From assembly GCA_009788055.1 (NCBI GenBank), contig WQSG01000011.1:1-63214 (forward strand): a stretch of DNA of 63,214 bases, given 5' to 3'. The notes under the pieces are model-generated. The model was not told where the DNA came from. It made no database searches and saw only the letters and a program-made list of their open reading frames with translations. Origin of the DNA: Defluviitaleaceae bacterium (GTDB taxonomy: Bacteria > Bacillota > Clostridia > Lachnospirales > WQUN01). Below, piece after piece: positions 50,877 through 58,321 of the stretch (position 1 is its first letter; each line of letters opens with the position of its first letter). A program made the translations under genes and the position numbers.

Positions 50877-51013
50877 TGCTTGACAGTTCCTTAAAGCAAA
50901 AAACCTTTGTACAGTATAAGTACTTTAATCGCGGTTGTCAAATTTTATTACCTGCATAAACCATCCCCCGTCCGCATAAATATACTTCGATAGACCTCTA
51001 ATTAAGGAAAGGG

Positions 51014-51286
51014 GTGGGCGAACTGCGGAAAATAAAAGAATCCATAACGAGTTTCCTGTCACTACCTAAAGAAATCGCACTAGACCTGCCTTTGCTAACG
51101 GCAACAGGGCGCAACGAAGTAACTATCGAAAACTACAAAAACCTAATCGAATTTACGGAAACAAAAATTCGCATACGCACCCGCGACGGCGCAATGACCA
51201 TAGAAGGTCAAAATCTGAAACTTCGCCAAATAACCACAGAAAACGTGTTGGTTTCGGGGCTGGTTTCCAAAATTGATTATACATAG
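51014..51286 (+). CDS. yqfC: Sporulation protein YqfC
   Basis: 90 aa, GTG start at 51014 with AAGGAAAGG just before. SFLSLPKEIALDLPLLT, EVTIENYKNLIEF, IRIRTRDGAMTIEGQNL and EYF-like C-terminus (LVSGLVSKIDY) match YqfC/YabP-family sporulation proteins. Expected to be expressed in the mother cell. Followed after 11 nt by yqfD, the standard pair. Confidence 0.9.
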   Translation: MGELRKIKESITSFLSLPKEIALDLPLLTATGRNEVTIENYKNLIEFTETKIRIRTRDGAMTIEGQNLKLRQITTENVLVSGLVSKIDYT

Positions 51287-51297
51287 GGGCATACAAT

Positions 51298-52554
51298 ATG
51301 ATACTAAACGTGTGGCAATTTGCAAAAGGATATGTGCGGCTTGCGGTTACGGGTTTTAACGTGGAGCGTTTTTTGAATATGGCGGCGTTTCGCGGGGTGT
51401 ATCTGTGGGACGTGACGCGCACGGAAAAGGGCATAGAGCTTAACGTAAGCATCGGCGGGTTCAGAGTGCTGAAGGGTTGCGCAAAAAAAACGAACTGCCG
51501 CACAAAAATTGTGGAGAAGAACGGCGTACCGTTTTTTCTGCATAGATATAGGAAGCGTAAAATTTTGATGGGCGGCGTCCTTTTTTTTGTGATGGGGCTG
51601 ATGACGCTTGCGTCTTTTGTGTGGCACATAGAAATTGACGGAAACGAAGCGGTTACGCACGAGACTATCATGACGTTTTTGGAAGGCGAAGGTCTGCGAA
51701 CGGGAGCGTTAAAATTTCGGTTAAGCGACAGAGAAATTCAGGCGGCGATTCTAAATAATTTCTCGGAAATAAGTTGGGCAGACGTTTACACACGCGGCAC
51801 GCGCACGACGGTTCTTATTGCCGAAGCGTTGCCGCCTAAAGAAATTTTCGACCGCAAAACACCTGTTCATGTTGTTGCGCAAACGGAGGGGCTTATCACC
51901 GCAATTGTTACGGGCGCGGGTGCGCCGCTGGTTCGGCAAAACGATATCGTGCGCGAGGGCGATATGCTGGTAAGCGGTATTCTGGAACTTGACCCCGAAA
52001 TGCCGGGCTCGCCAAATGTGTATGTCCACGCATATGCCGAAGTGTGGGCGCGGCGATATCACACGCTGGAATTTTCCGTACCTTTCGCATACGAAGAAAA
52101 AGTTTTTACAGGGCAAATTGTAAATCGCCGCGCCGTACAGTTACTCTTTGCGGGTAACAGGCGAATAAATTTGCCCGGAGGTGGAAATTCTTTTGAATCA
52201 TATGATAGAATAACCACGCACCAACAAATTGGCGCAAGCGGAGATTATCCGTTGCCCTTTGTAATTGTAACCGAACGCTTTTACGAATTCGCGCCAACGC
52301 CGCGTACACGCACCCCCGAGCAAGCCGCAGAACTTGCCGAGCGCATTCTAAATAATCGCATTATCCGCGAATTCGATTTCGCTACAGATATCATTAACCG
52401 CGAAATAAATCTGCGCCAAACTCCCGACGCACTCCACGTAAATGCACTAATCACCACACACGAAAGAATCGACAAGCAAATTCCGATTAGAGTTGAAGAG
52501 AAAGACCTTGGGGGTTCCACCCCCAATTCCCCCGCAAGGGACGTTGTCCCTTGA
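51298..52554 (+). CDS. yqfD: Sporulation protein YqfD
   Basis: 418 aa. FAKGYVRLAVTGFNVERFLN at the start, VWHIEIDGNEAVTHETIMTF with one TM at about 90-110 (ILMGGVLFFVMGLMTLASFV), HVVAQTEGLITAIVT and DMLVSGILE are characteristic of YqfD; the extracytoplasmic part includes a POTRA-like segment at about 110-175. Residues 403-418 are encoded by repeat R12, so the natural stop has been replaced by the repeat's own reading frame. Conserved position before phoH. Confidence 0.92.
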   Translation: MILNVWQFAKGYVRLAVTGFNVERFLNMAAFRGVYLWDVTRTEKGIELNVSIGGFRVLKGCAKKTNCRTKIVEKNGVPFFLHRYRKRKILMGGVLFFVMGLMTLASFVWHIEIDGNEAVTHETIMTFLEGEGLRTGALKFRLSDREIQAAILNNFSEISWADVYTRGTRTTVLIAEALPPKEIFDRKTPVHVVAQTEGLITAIVTGAGAPLVRQNDIVREGDMLVSGILELDPEMPGSPNVYVHAYAEVWARRYHTLEFSVPFAYEEKVFTGQIVNRRAVQLLFAGNRRINLPGGGNSFESYDRITTHQQIGASGDYPLPFVIVTERFYEFAPTPRTRTPEQAAELAERILNNRIIREFDFATDIINREINLRQTPDALHVNALITTHERIDKQIPIRVEEKDLGGSTPNSPARDVVP

Positions 52555-52651
52555 CCCTATTTTTGAAAACCGCGTATGCGGTTTTCAGGTTAAAGTTTTC
52601 GTGAAACTTTTTCAAAAGTTTCCGGGGTTCGGGGCGGAGCCCCGAGAACTA
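52504..52651. repeat. Modular palindromic repeat R12
   Basis: Between yqfD and phoH, overlapping the last 51 bp of the yqfD frame. Modules: AAGACCTTGGGGGTTCCACCCCCAA, a hairpin CAAGGGACGTTGTCCCTTG, central GAAAACCGCGTATGCGGTTTTC (arms GAAAACCGC/GCGGTTTTC), GTTAAAGTTTTCG, GAAACTTTTTCAAAAGTTTC, GGGGCGGAGCCCCGAGAACTAA. The RBS of phoH follows. Confidence 0.85.
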
Positions 52652-52668
52652 AAAAAACAGAGGTGCAT

Positions 52669-53637
52669 ATGAATATAGAAATCCCCGCAGCGTTAATCCA
52701 TAATGTTTTCGGCAAGCTGGACGAGCATATCAGGAAGATTGAACAGGCGTTTGCCGTTACGGTAATCACGCGTGACGAGGGGGTTCATATTATGCAAAAC
52801 GCGCCGAATGCAGAGGGCAAAAAGGCGGAGAAAGTTCTGCGTCATTTGGTTGCGCTGGCGAAAAAGGGCGAAACCATTACGGAACAGCAGGTAAATTATT
52901 CGATTGCCGCGCTGGAGGACGAGCATGAGCAAATAGAAAACTTGTCGGACGATACGGTTTGTAATACAATCTCGGGGCGGCCCGTTAAACCTAAAACCGT
53001 CGGGCAGAAAAAATATTTAGACCAAATCCGCAAAAACACAATAGTTTTTGCCGTCGGCCCTGCGGGAACGGGCAAGACATATCTTGCAATGGCTATGGCA
53101 ATTACCGCCTTCCGTGCGGGTACGGTAAACAGGATAATTCTAACGCGCCCCGCAATTGAAGCGGGCGAAAAACTGGGCTTCCTGCCCGGTGACTTACAGC
53201 AAAAAGTTGACCCGTATTTGCGCCCGCTTTACGACGCACTTCATGATATAATGGGTGCGGAAACATTCCTGCGAAATTTCGAGCGCAACCTCATAGAAGT
53301 AGCCCCCCTTGCATATATGCGCGGACGCACACTGGACAATTCCTACATCGTCCTAGACGAAGCGCAAAACACCACCCCCGAGCAAATGAAAATGTTTCTA
53401 ACCCGCCTTGGGCGCGATTCCAAAGCCATCATCACAGGCGACATAACCCAAATAGACCTGCCCGAGGGCAAAACATCCGGCCTTGTTGAAGCCACAAAAA
53501 TTCTTGAAAACATAGAGGGCATCGGCATTTCCCACCTCACAAACCGCGACGTAGTTCGCCACCCCCTTGTGCAAAAAATAATTTCCGCATACGATAAAGA
53601 AGACGCACGGAGGAAGTATAAGAACAACAGAAAATAA
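52669..53637 (+). CDS. phoH: PhoH-family ATPase
   Basis: 322 aa; start at 52669 (MNIEIP; a GTG at 52663 is an alternative). N-terminal KH-like segment, then the PhoH ATPase: Walker A FAVGPAGTGKTYLAMA at about 126-141, TRPAIEAGEKLGFLPGDL, Walker B YIVLDEAQNTTPEQMK at about 226-241 and TGDITQIDLP. Cytosolic NTPase associated with RNA metabolism, as in the widespread phoH-ybeY link. R13 begins directly after its stop codon. Confidence 0.95.
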   Translation: MNIEIPAALIHNVFGKLDEHIRKIEQAFAVTVITRDEGVHIMQNAPNAEGKKAEKVLRHLVALAKKGETITEQQVNYSIAALEDEHEQIENLSDDTVCNTISGRPVKPKTVGQKKYLDQIRKNTIVFAVGPAGTGKTYLAMAMAITAFRAGTVNRIILTRPAIEAGEKLGFLPGDLQQKVDPYLRPLYDALHDIMGAETFLRNFERNLIEVAPLAYMRGRTLDNSYIVLDEAQNTTPEQMKMFLTRLGRDSKAIITGDITQIDLPEGKTSGLVEATKILENIEGIGISHLTNRDVVRHPLVQKIISAYDKEDARRKYKNNRK

Positions 53638-53823
53638 GACCTTGGGGCGTTGCCCCAAACCCCACGAACTTTTTTGAAAAAAAGTTCGACAAAAAACTTT
53701 AACTTGAATCGTGCATACGCACGATTCGGGAAATACGATATGGTTTATCGCTAGTCCAAGTCAAAGTTTGGGTCAAGCCTTTTTAAAGGCTTGCAGGGTT
53801 TGGGGCAGAGCCCCAAGGTCTTA
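53638..53823. repeat. Modular palindromic repeat R13
   Basis: Starts at the base after the phoH stop and ends before pgpH. Modules: GACCTTGGGGCGTTGCCCCAA, GAACTTTTTTGAAAAAAAGTTC, AAACTTTAAC, central GAATCGTGC/GCACGATTC (with TATA/ATAC loop), TTTATCGCTAGTCC, GTCAAAGTTTGGGT, CAAGCCTTTTTAAAGGCTTG, GGGGCAGAGCCCCAAGGTCTTAA. Confidence 0.88.
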
Positions 53824-53839
53824 AAAAGAGGAGTCAGCA

Positions 53840-56071
53840 ATGCGAAAGCATCTAATAAATGCAATTTTAATTTTTGCGGCGTTTGCGGTAACGTGCCTTG
53901 CGATTGCAACGGGTTCTTATTTTAATGCGGGGCTTATCATGCAGGTGGATACTGTTTCGGAGATATTGGTTCGTGCGCCGAGGGACACGGAGGACGCGGC
54001 GGGAACAGAGCGCAACAGGCAAGCGGCGTTAAGGCTTGCGGAAGGCTTACAGGAAGTGTTTAGCGTAGACCACAGCGAGTGGATTACGGTTGCCAATAAC
54101 TTGGGAATGCGAAGGGCAGAAATTGAAGGGATACGGGAAGAGTACAGGCGAGAGCGGGCGGCATACGAATATGCCCACGAAACCTTGGAAGACCGTATTT
54201 TTGAACATAGATTACTGATAGAGCAAGCGCAGGCAGATTGGGTAGAGCGGGTAAACGCAGCGGCTCTTGCGGGCGAAACGCCGCCGTCCATGCCGTCTGT
54301 TCCGCCGTCGCCGCAACCGCCTGTGTGGGAGGGCGAAGTGTTTGAGGCGTTTGCGCGTCTGCCGCTTCTTTCGGAGCTTAGTGTCGTGAATCAAGAATTT
54401 ATTGTTTCCATGACAGGCGAAAATTTTGCGCAAATGTGGGACGCCTTGGAAGCGGCGGCAGAGGTTGTGCAAAATGCGGAGGTTATCCATTATCCTGTGG
54501 TTACTACCGTGGCAATGGACAACGCGGTTAGGAATGCGTTGCGCCCCGCCGAGTTGGACAGGGCAAGGGAAGAACTTGCGGGCATTATCGTTTTGGAGTC
54601 TCTTCGCGCAAACGCGATTCCAAACGAGGAAATAAATCAGCGTAATTTTCTTGAAGCGGTGGCAAATTACGAAATTGAAATAATCCCTGAGGGCGCGATT
54701 ATTATTGACGAGGGTCAACTTGTTACGCAAGAGATTTTCGATATCCTTGCGGGGCTGGATATGCTTGCGCCCGAGTCTTTGTTGGACAACCTCTATCCCA
54801 TGCTGGGTGTGTTTTTTCTTGTATCGGTTTTGTTTCTGGGCGCGCTTATGTATTTGAAGTTTTATCACAAAAGTATCGCGGCAAATTTAAGTGAAGCCAC
54901 GCTTTTGTTTACGCTGTACACCCTTACCGTTGTGCTTGTTTGGGCGTTCGGCAATATGCCTTTTCCGTTTCTGCCCATACTTATTTTTCCCACACTTGTT
55001 GCCATTTTGATAGACCGCAGGTGTGCAACCGCGCTAAATTTCGCGCTTATACTTGTTTGCTTTTTCATTGTAAGCGGCGATTTAACATACCTGCTTTTTT
55101 ATTCGGCGGCGGGTATGCTTTTTTGTATGTTTTCCAAGTACACAACGGAGCGCGGGCGGTTTATCTGGGTGGGCATTTTGATTTCCGCAATCATGTTTAT
55201 GCTGTCCATTGCCGTCACGTTTATCACAGACCGCAACGCCGTGTTTTACGATGTTGGCTCCATTATAATGACGGCGGGTTTTGCGGCACTCATGGGTATT
55301 TTGACGATATTCATTTGCATGGGAAGTCTGCCCCTTTGGGAGACGTTTTTTGGCGTGGTAACGCCCATAAAATTGCTGGACTTAACCAACCCCACAAACT
55401 TGCTTCTGCGGCGACTTATGATTGAAGCCCCCGGCACATATCACCACTCATTGATTGTGGCAAACTTGGCAGAAACCGCCGCGCTGGACATAGGCGCAAA
55501 CGCCCACGCCGCAAGGGTTGGCGGCTATTATCACGATGCGGGCAAGCTGAAATACCCGCACTATTTTGTGGAAAACCTAGACGGCGGCGAAAACCCCCAC
55601 GACCATTTAGAACCGCGTAACAGCACACAAATTATCATGAGCCACGTAGCATACGGGCTAACCCTTGCCACGGAACACAAGCTGCCGCAATTCGTGCGCG
55701 ACATAATAAAGGAACATCACGGCACAACGCTAATGCAGTTTTTCTACCTTAAAGCCCGCGGAAGTGAAGACGGTTGCGAAGAAAGCGACTTCCGCTACCC
55801 ATTTACAATTCCGCAAACCCGCGAATCCGCTTGCGTAATGCTTGCAGACTCCGTAGAAGCCGCCGTGCGCAGTATGATACCAAAAATCTCTTCGCTGGAT
55901 GAAGTGGAAAAAACAATCCGTCATATCATTCGCGGCAAGCTAAACGACGGCCAACTCGCCGAAAGCGACCTTAGCATAAAAGACGTTACCATCATAGAGC
56001 AGAGTTTCTTCCGCGTACTAAAAGGAATGTACCACGAACGCATTGCGTACCCTAAGGAGAACAAAAAATGA
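53840..56071 (+). CDS. pgpH: 7TM-HD phosphohydrolase PgpH (c-di-AMP phosphodiesterase)
   Basis: 743 aa; GAGGAG site. TM1 at about 8-28, an extracytoplasmic 7TMR-HDED domain to about 300, seven TMs at about 310-515, and a cytoplasmic HD domain from about 525: HHSLIVANLAE, GGYYHDAGKLKYP (metal-binding HD), NPHDHLEP, MSHVAYGL and IKEHHGTTLMQFF. All metal ligands typical of PgpH are present. Hydrolyses c-di-AMP in Firmicutes, affecting potassium and wall homeostasis. ATG of ybeY overlaps its stop by 4 nt. Confidence 0.95.
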   Translation: MRKHLINAILIFAAFAVTCLAIATGSYFNAGLIMQVDTVSEILVRAPRDTEDAAGTERNRQAALRLAEGLQEVFSVDHSEWITVANNLGMRRAEIEGIREEYRRERAAYEYAHETLEDRIFEHRLLIEQAQADWVERVNAAALAGETPPSMPSVPPSPQPPVWEGEVFEAFARLPLLSELSVVNQEFIVSMTGENFAQMWDALEAAAEVVQNAEVIHYPVVTTVAMDNAVRNALRPAELDRAREELAGIIVLESLRANAIPNEEINQRNFLEAVANYEIEIIPEGAIIIDEGQLVTQEIFDILAGLDMLAPESLLDNLYPMLGVFFLVSVLFLGALMYLKFYHKSIAANLSEATLLFTLYTLTVVLVWAFGNMPFPFLPILIFPTLVAILIDRRCATALNFALILVCFFIVSGDLTYLLFYSAAGMLFCMFSKYTTERGRFIWVGILISAIMFMLSIAVTFITDRNAVFYDVGSIIMTAGFAALMGILTIFICMGSLPLWETFFGVVTPIKLLDLTNPTNLLLRRLMIEAPGTYHHSLIVANLAETAALDIGANAHAARVGGYYHDAGKLKYPHYFVENLDGGENPHDHLEPRNSTQIIMSHVAYGLTLATEHKLPQFVRDIIKEHHGTTLMQFFYLKARGSEDGCEESDFRYPFTIPQTRESACVMLADSVEAAVRSMIPKISSLDEVEKTIRHIIRGKLNDGQLAESDLSIKDVTIIEQSFFRVLKGMYHERIAYPKENKK

Positions 56072-56520
56072 AAATTCACTGGGACGACAGAAGCCCCGAA
56101 CCTATACCAAAATCCTACCGCGTAACCATGAAACAGGCCGCAATAGCGGCTTTAAAGCGGTGCTTTGAAATGGAAGACCTGCGCAAACTGCAATACGAAG
56201 TTAGCATCTCCCTAGTCTCCGACGAGGAAATGCGCGGGCTTAACAAAAAATATCGCGACAAGGACACCCCAACAGACGTGCTATCCTTTCCCACAACAGA
56301 CCACCCGTCCCAAAGCGACATTTTTCCCATGGGCGATATTGTAATATCAACGGAAACAGCCGCACGTCAAGCCACAGCCAACGCCCAATCCCTTGAACGC
56401 GAACTGGCATTCCTAACCGTTCACGGCACACTGCACCTACTAGGCCTAGACCACGAAACAAGCGCGCACGACGACGAAATTATGAACGAAATACAAGATG
56501 AAATTATGGGCAAGTTATAA
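56068..56520 (+). CDS. ybeY: Endoribonuclease YbeY
   Basis: 150 aa. Zinc motif HGTLHLLGLDH at about 124-134 (H-x3-H-x5-H), LVSDEEMRGLNKKYRDKDTPTD at about 50-70 and LSFPTTD. Single-strand RNase needed for 16S rRNA 3' maturation and ribosome quality control. Overlaps pgpH by 4 nt in the conserved order; repeat R14 begins at the base after its stop. Confidence 0.95.
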   Translation: MKIHWDDRSPEPIPKSYRVTMKQAAIAALKRCFEMEDLRKLQYEVSISLVSDEEMRGLNKKYRDKDTPTDVLSFPTTDHPSQSDIFPMGDIVISTETAARQATANAQSLERELAFLTVHGTLHLLGLDHETSAHDDEIMNEIQDEIMGKL

Positions 56521-56699
56521 GACCTTGGGGGCTCTGCCCCCAATACCCCCGCAAGGGGATAAATCCCCTTGACCCCTATTTTAAAATCGCGCATACGCGC
56601 GATTTTGGACCTGCGATTTTGTTTATCGCTAGTCCGTGTTAAAGTTTTTGTTCAAACTTTTTTCAAAAAGTTTGCGGGGTGTGGGGCAGAGCCCCACGA
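56521..56699. repeat. Modular palindromic repeat R14
   Basis: Between ybeY and dgkA, starting directly after the ybeY stop codon. Modules: GACCTTGGGGGCTCTGCCCCCAA, CAAGGGGATAAATCCCCTTG, central AAAATCGCGCATACGCGCGATTTT (arms AAAATCGCGC/GCGCGATTTT), TTTATCGCTAGTCC, GTTAAAGTTTTTGTTC, AAACTTTTTTCAAAAAGTTT, GGGGCAGAGCCCCACG. Confidence 0.87.
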
Positions 56700-56731
56700 A
56701 ATTATCTTTTATCAGGCGAGGCGTTGTTAAA

Positions 56732-57097
56732 ATGAAATCACGGAACTTTATAAAGTCGTTAGGCCACGCGTTTACGGGCATACGGGCGGCGGCGGCGCGG
56801 GAGCGTAATTTTAGAATACAAATAATTGCGGGTATTTTGGCAATAATATGCTGTATTGTTTTTCAGGTGGACGCGCTTATGTTTGTGCTGGTGGCGTTTG
56901 CAATATTTTTTGTGCTTGCAATGGAGCTGGTTAATACGGCGGTGGAAGCGGTTGTGGATTTGGTAACTGGCGGCAAGCCGCATCCGCTTGCCAAAATTGC
57001 AAAAGACGCGGCGGCGGGCGCGGTTCTGTTGGCGGCGGCGTTTTCGGTTGTGGTTGCGGGCGCGGTTGCATGGGCGGTAATACGTCGCTTTATTTAG
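56732..57097 (+). CDS. dgkA: Diacylglycerol/undecaprenol kinase family protein
   Basis: 121 aa; start at 56732 (MKSRNFIKS), weak GCGAGG site. Three TMs (about 30-45, 50-72, 95-117) and the family signature ELVNTAVEAVVDLVTGG at about 59-75, with upstream NFRIQIIAG. Small integral kinase that phosphorylates undecaprenol (or diacylglycerol) in Gram-positives. The position after ybeY is conserved; cdd and era, usual next neighbours, are absent. Confidence 0.92.
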   Translation: MKSRNFIKSLGHAFTGIRAAAARERNFRIQIIAGILAIICCIVFQVDALMFVLVAFAIFFVLAMELVNTAVEAVVDLVTGGKPHPLAKIAKDAAAGAVLLAAAFSVVVAGAVAWAVIRRFI

Positions 57098-57110
57098 GAG
57101 ATATATGTAG

Positions 57111-58292
57111 ATGAAAACGAAGATGAAAAATATTCTTGAAAAAGTTGTTCCGGTTTTAAAAACCAAAGCCTTTGTGCTTTCCTTTTTGGCGTCGTTTAGT
57201 GTGGTGGCGGTTCTTTTTGCGATTGCGCTTATTGTAAGCGATGTGCGAAACGAGATTGCGAATGAAGAGGCGTTCCGCGAATTTCCAACGCCGCCGCGTA
57301 CTTTGTGGGGACCGACGCCACCCGAACCGGAAGAAGAACCCTGCGACCTTCCGCCGTACCCAACGCTGTTCAGTGCTTTGACGGGGCGGCGAATTTACGA
57401 GGGCTATGCAATGCGGCGGCCGCTTGCGGTGGTGGTCAATAATATTCGGGCGTCGTTGCCGCAAAGCGGAATAGCATCCGCAGACATCGTATACGAAATG
57501 CTTGCGGAGGGCGATGTTACGCGGTTTGTCGCGATTTTTCAGTCATATATTCCCGAGAAAATAGGTTCTGTGCGTTCGGCGCGGGACTATTTCGTAGACT
57601 TCGCGTGGAATCACGATGCCATTCTGGTTTTCCACGGCGCAAGTCCGGGCGGACACACACGCATTCGCAACACGGGCATTACAAATTTGGACGGCGGCCG
57701 CTTAGAAGGACAGGTTTTTTGGCGCGACAGAAGTTTTCCCGAATGGGTCGGCAATCGTGGTACGCGCTCGCTGGAGCATAGCTCTTTCACGGGGCGCGAA
57801 CGAATTGAAGCGCATATTGAATCTGCGGGCATCCGCGACCTTGTGGGGCTAAACCCCGCATACGGTTTTCAGTTCGGCGAAATTGAACAGCAAAGCATTG
57901 GCACGGCGCGGCGCGTAGTAGTTCCCTTTTCGCCAAACTATACCCGCACTTTCATTTTTGACGAAGAAGAGCAAATTTATTGGGTATCAAACCCCGCAGG
58001 CCCGCACCTTGACGCCGAAACCGAAGAGCAAGTTGCCGTCACAAACATACTAATCCAATTCGCACAAATGCACTCCCTCGGAGACTACGCAGGCCGCCGA
58101 AACATCAACACCTTGGGCGAAGGCCGCGGCTACCTTGCCACAGGCGGCGAACAATTCCCCGTACGCTGGCAAAAATCTTCCCACACCTCGCCCACCCGCT
58201 GGACTTTCCCCGATGACACCCCCATAACCCTTTCCCCCGGCACAACTTGGGTTTGCGTGTTTCAGGCAGGCGGCTCAATTTTGTTTGAATAG
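57111..58292 (+). CDS. DUF3048 (YerB-like) membrane-anchored protein
   Basis: 393 aa; TAGGAG 9 nt before ATG. N-terminal TM at about 20-44, short Pro-rich linker, then the DUF3048 region from about 75: RPLAVVVNNIRASLPQSGI, VYEMLAEGDVTRFVAIF, IGSVRSARDYFVDFAWNHDA, and the C-terminal RWQKSSHTSPTRWT, TLSPGTTWV. Extracellular; function unknown (YerB of Bacillus is the reference). No lipobox, so a membrane anchor is assumed. Last gene of the plus-strand block before the tRNA. Confidence 0.9.
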   Translation: MKTKMKNILEKVVPVLKTKAFVLSFLASFSVVAVLFAIALIVSDVRNEIANEEAFREFPTPPRTLWGPTPPEPEEEPCDLPPYPTLFSALTGRRIYEGYAMRRPLAVVVNNIRASLPQSGIASADIVYEMLAEGDVTRFVAIFQSYIPEKIGSVRSARDYFVDFAWNHDAILVFHGASPGGHTRIRNTGITNLDGGRLEGQVFWRDRSFPEWVGNRGTRSLEHSSFTGRERIEAHIESAGIRDLVGLNPAYGFQFGEIEQQSIGTARRVVVPFSPNYTRTFIFDEEEQIYWVSNPAGPHLDAETEEQVAVTNILIQFAQMHSLGDYAGRRNINTLGEGRGYLATGGEQFPVRWQKSSHTSPTRWTFPDDTPITLSPGTTWVCVFQAGGSILFE

Positions 58293-58321
58293 CATAAACT
58301 TGACACGGCAAACCCCCTGTA

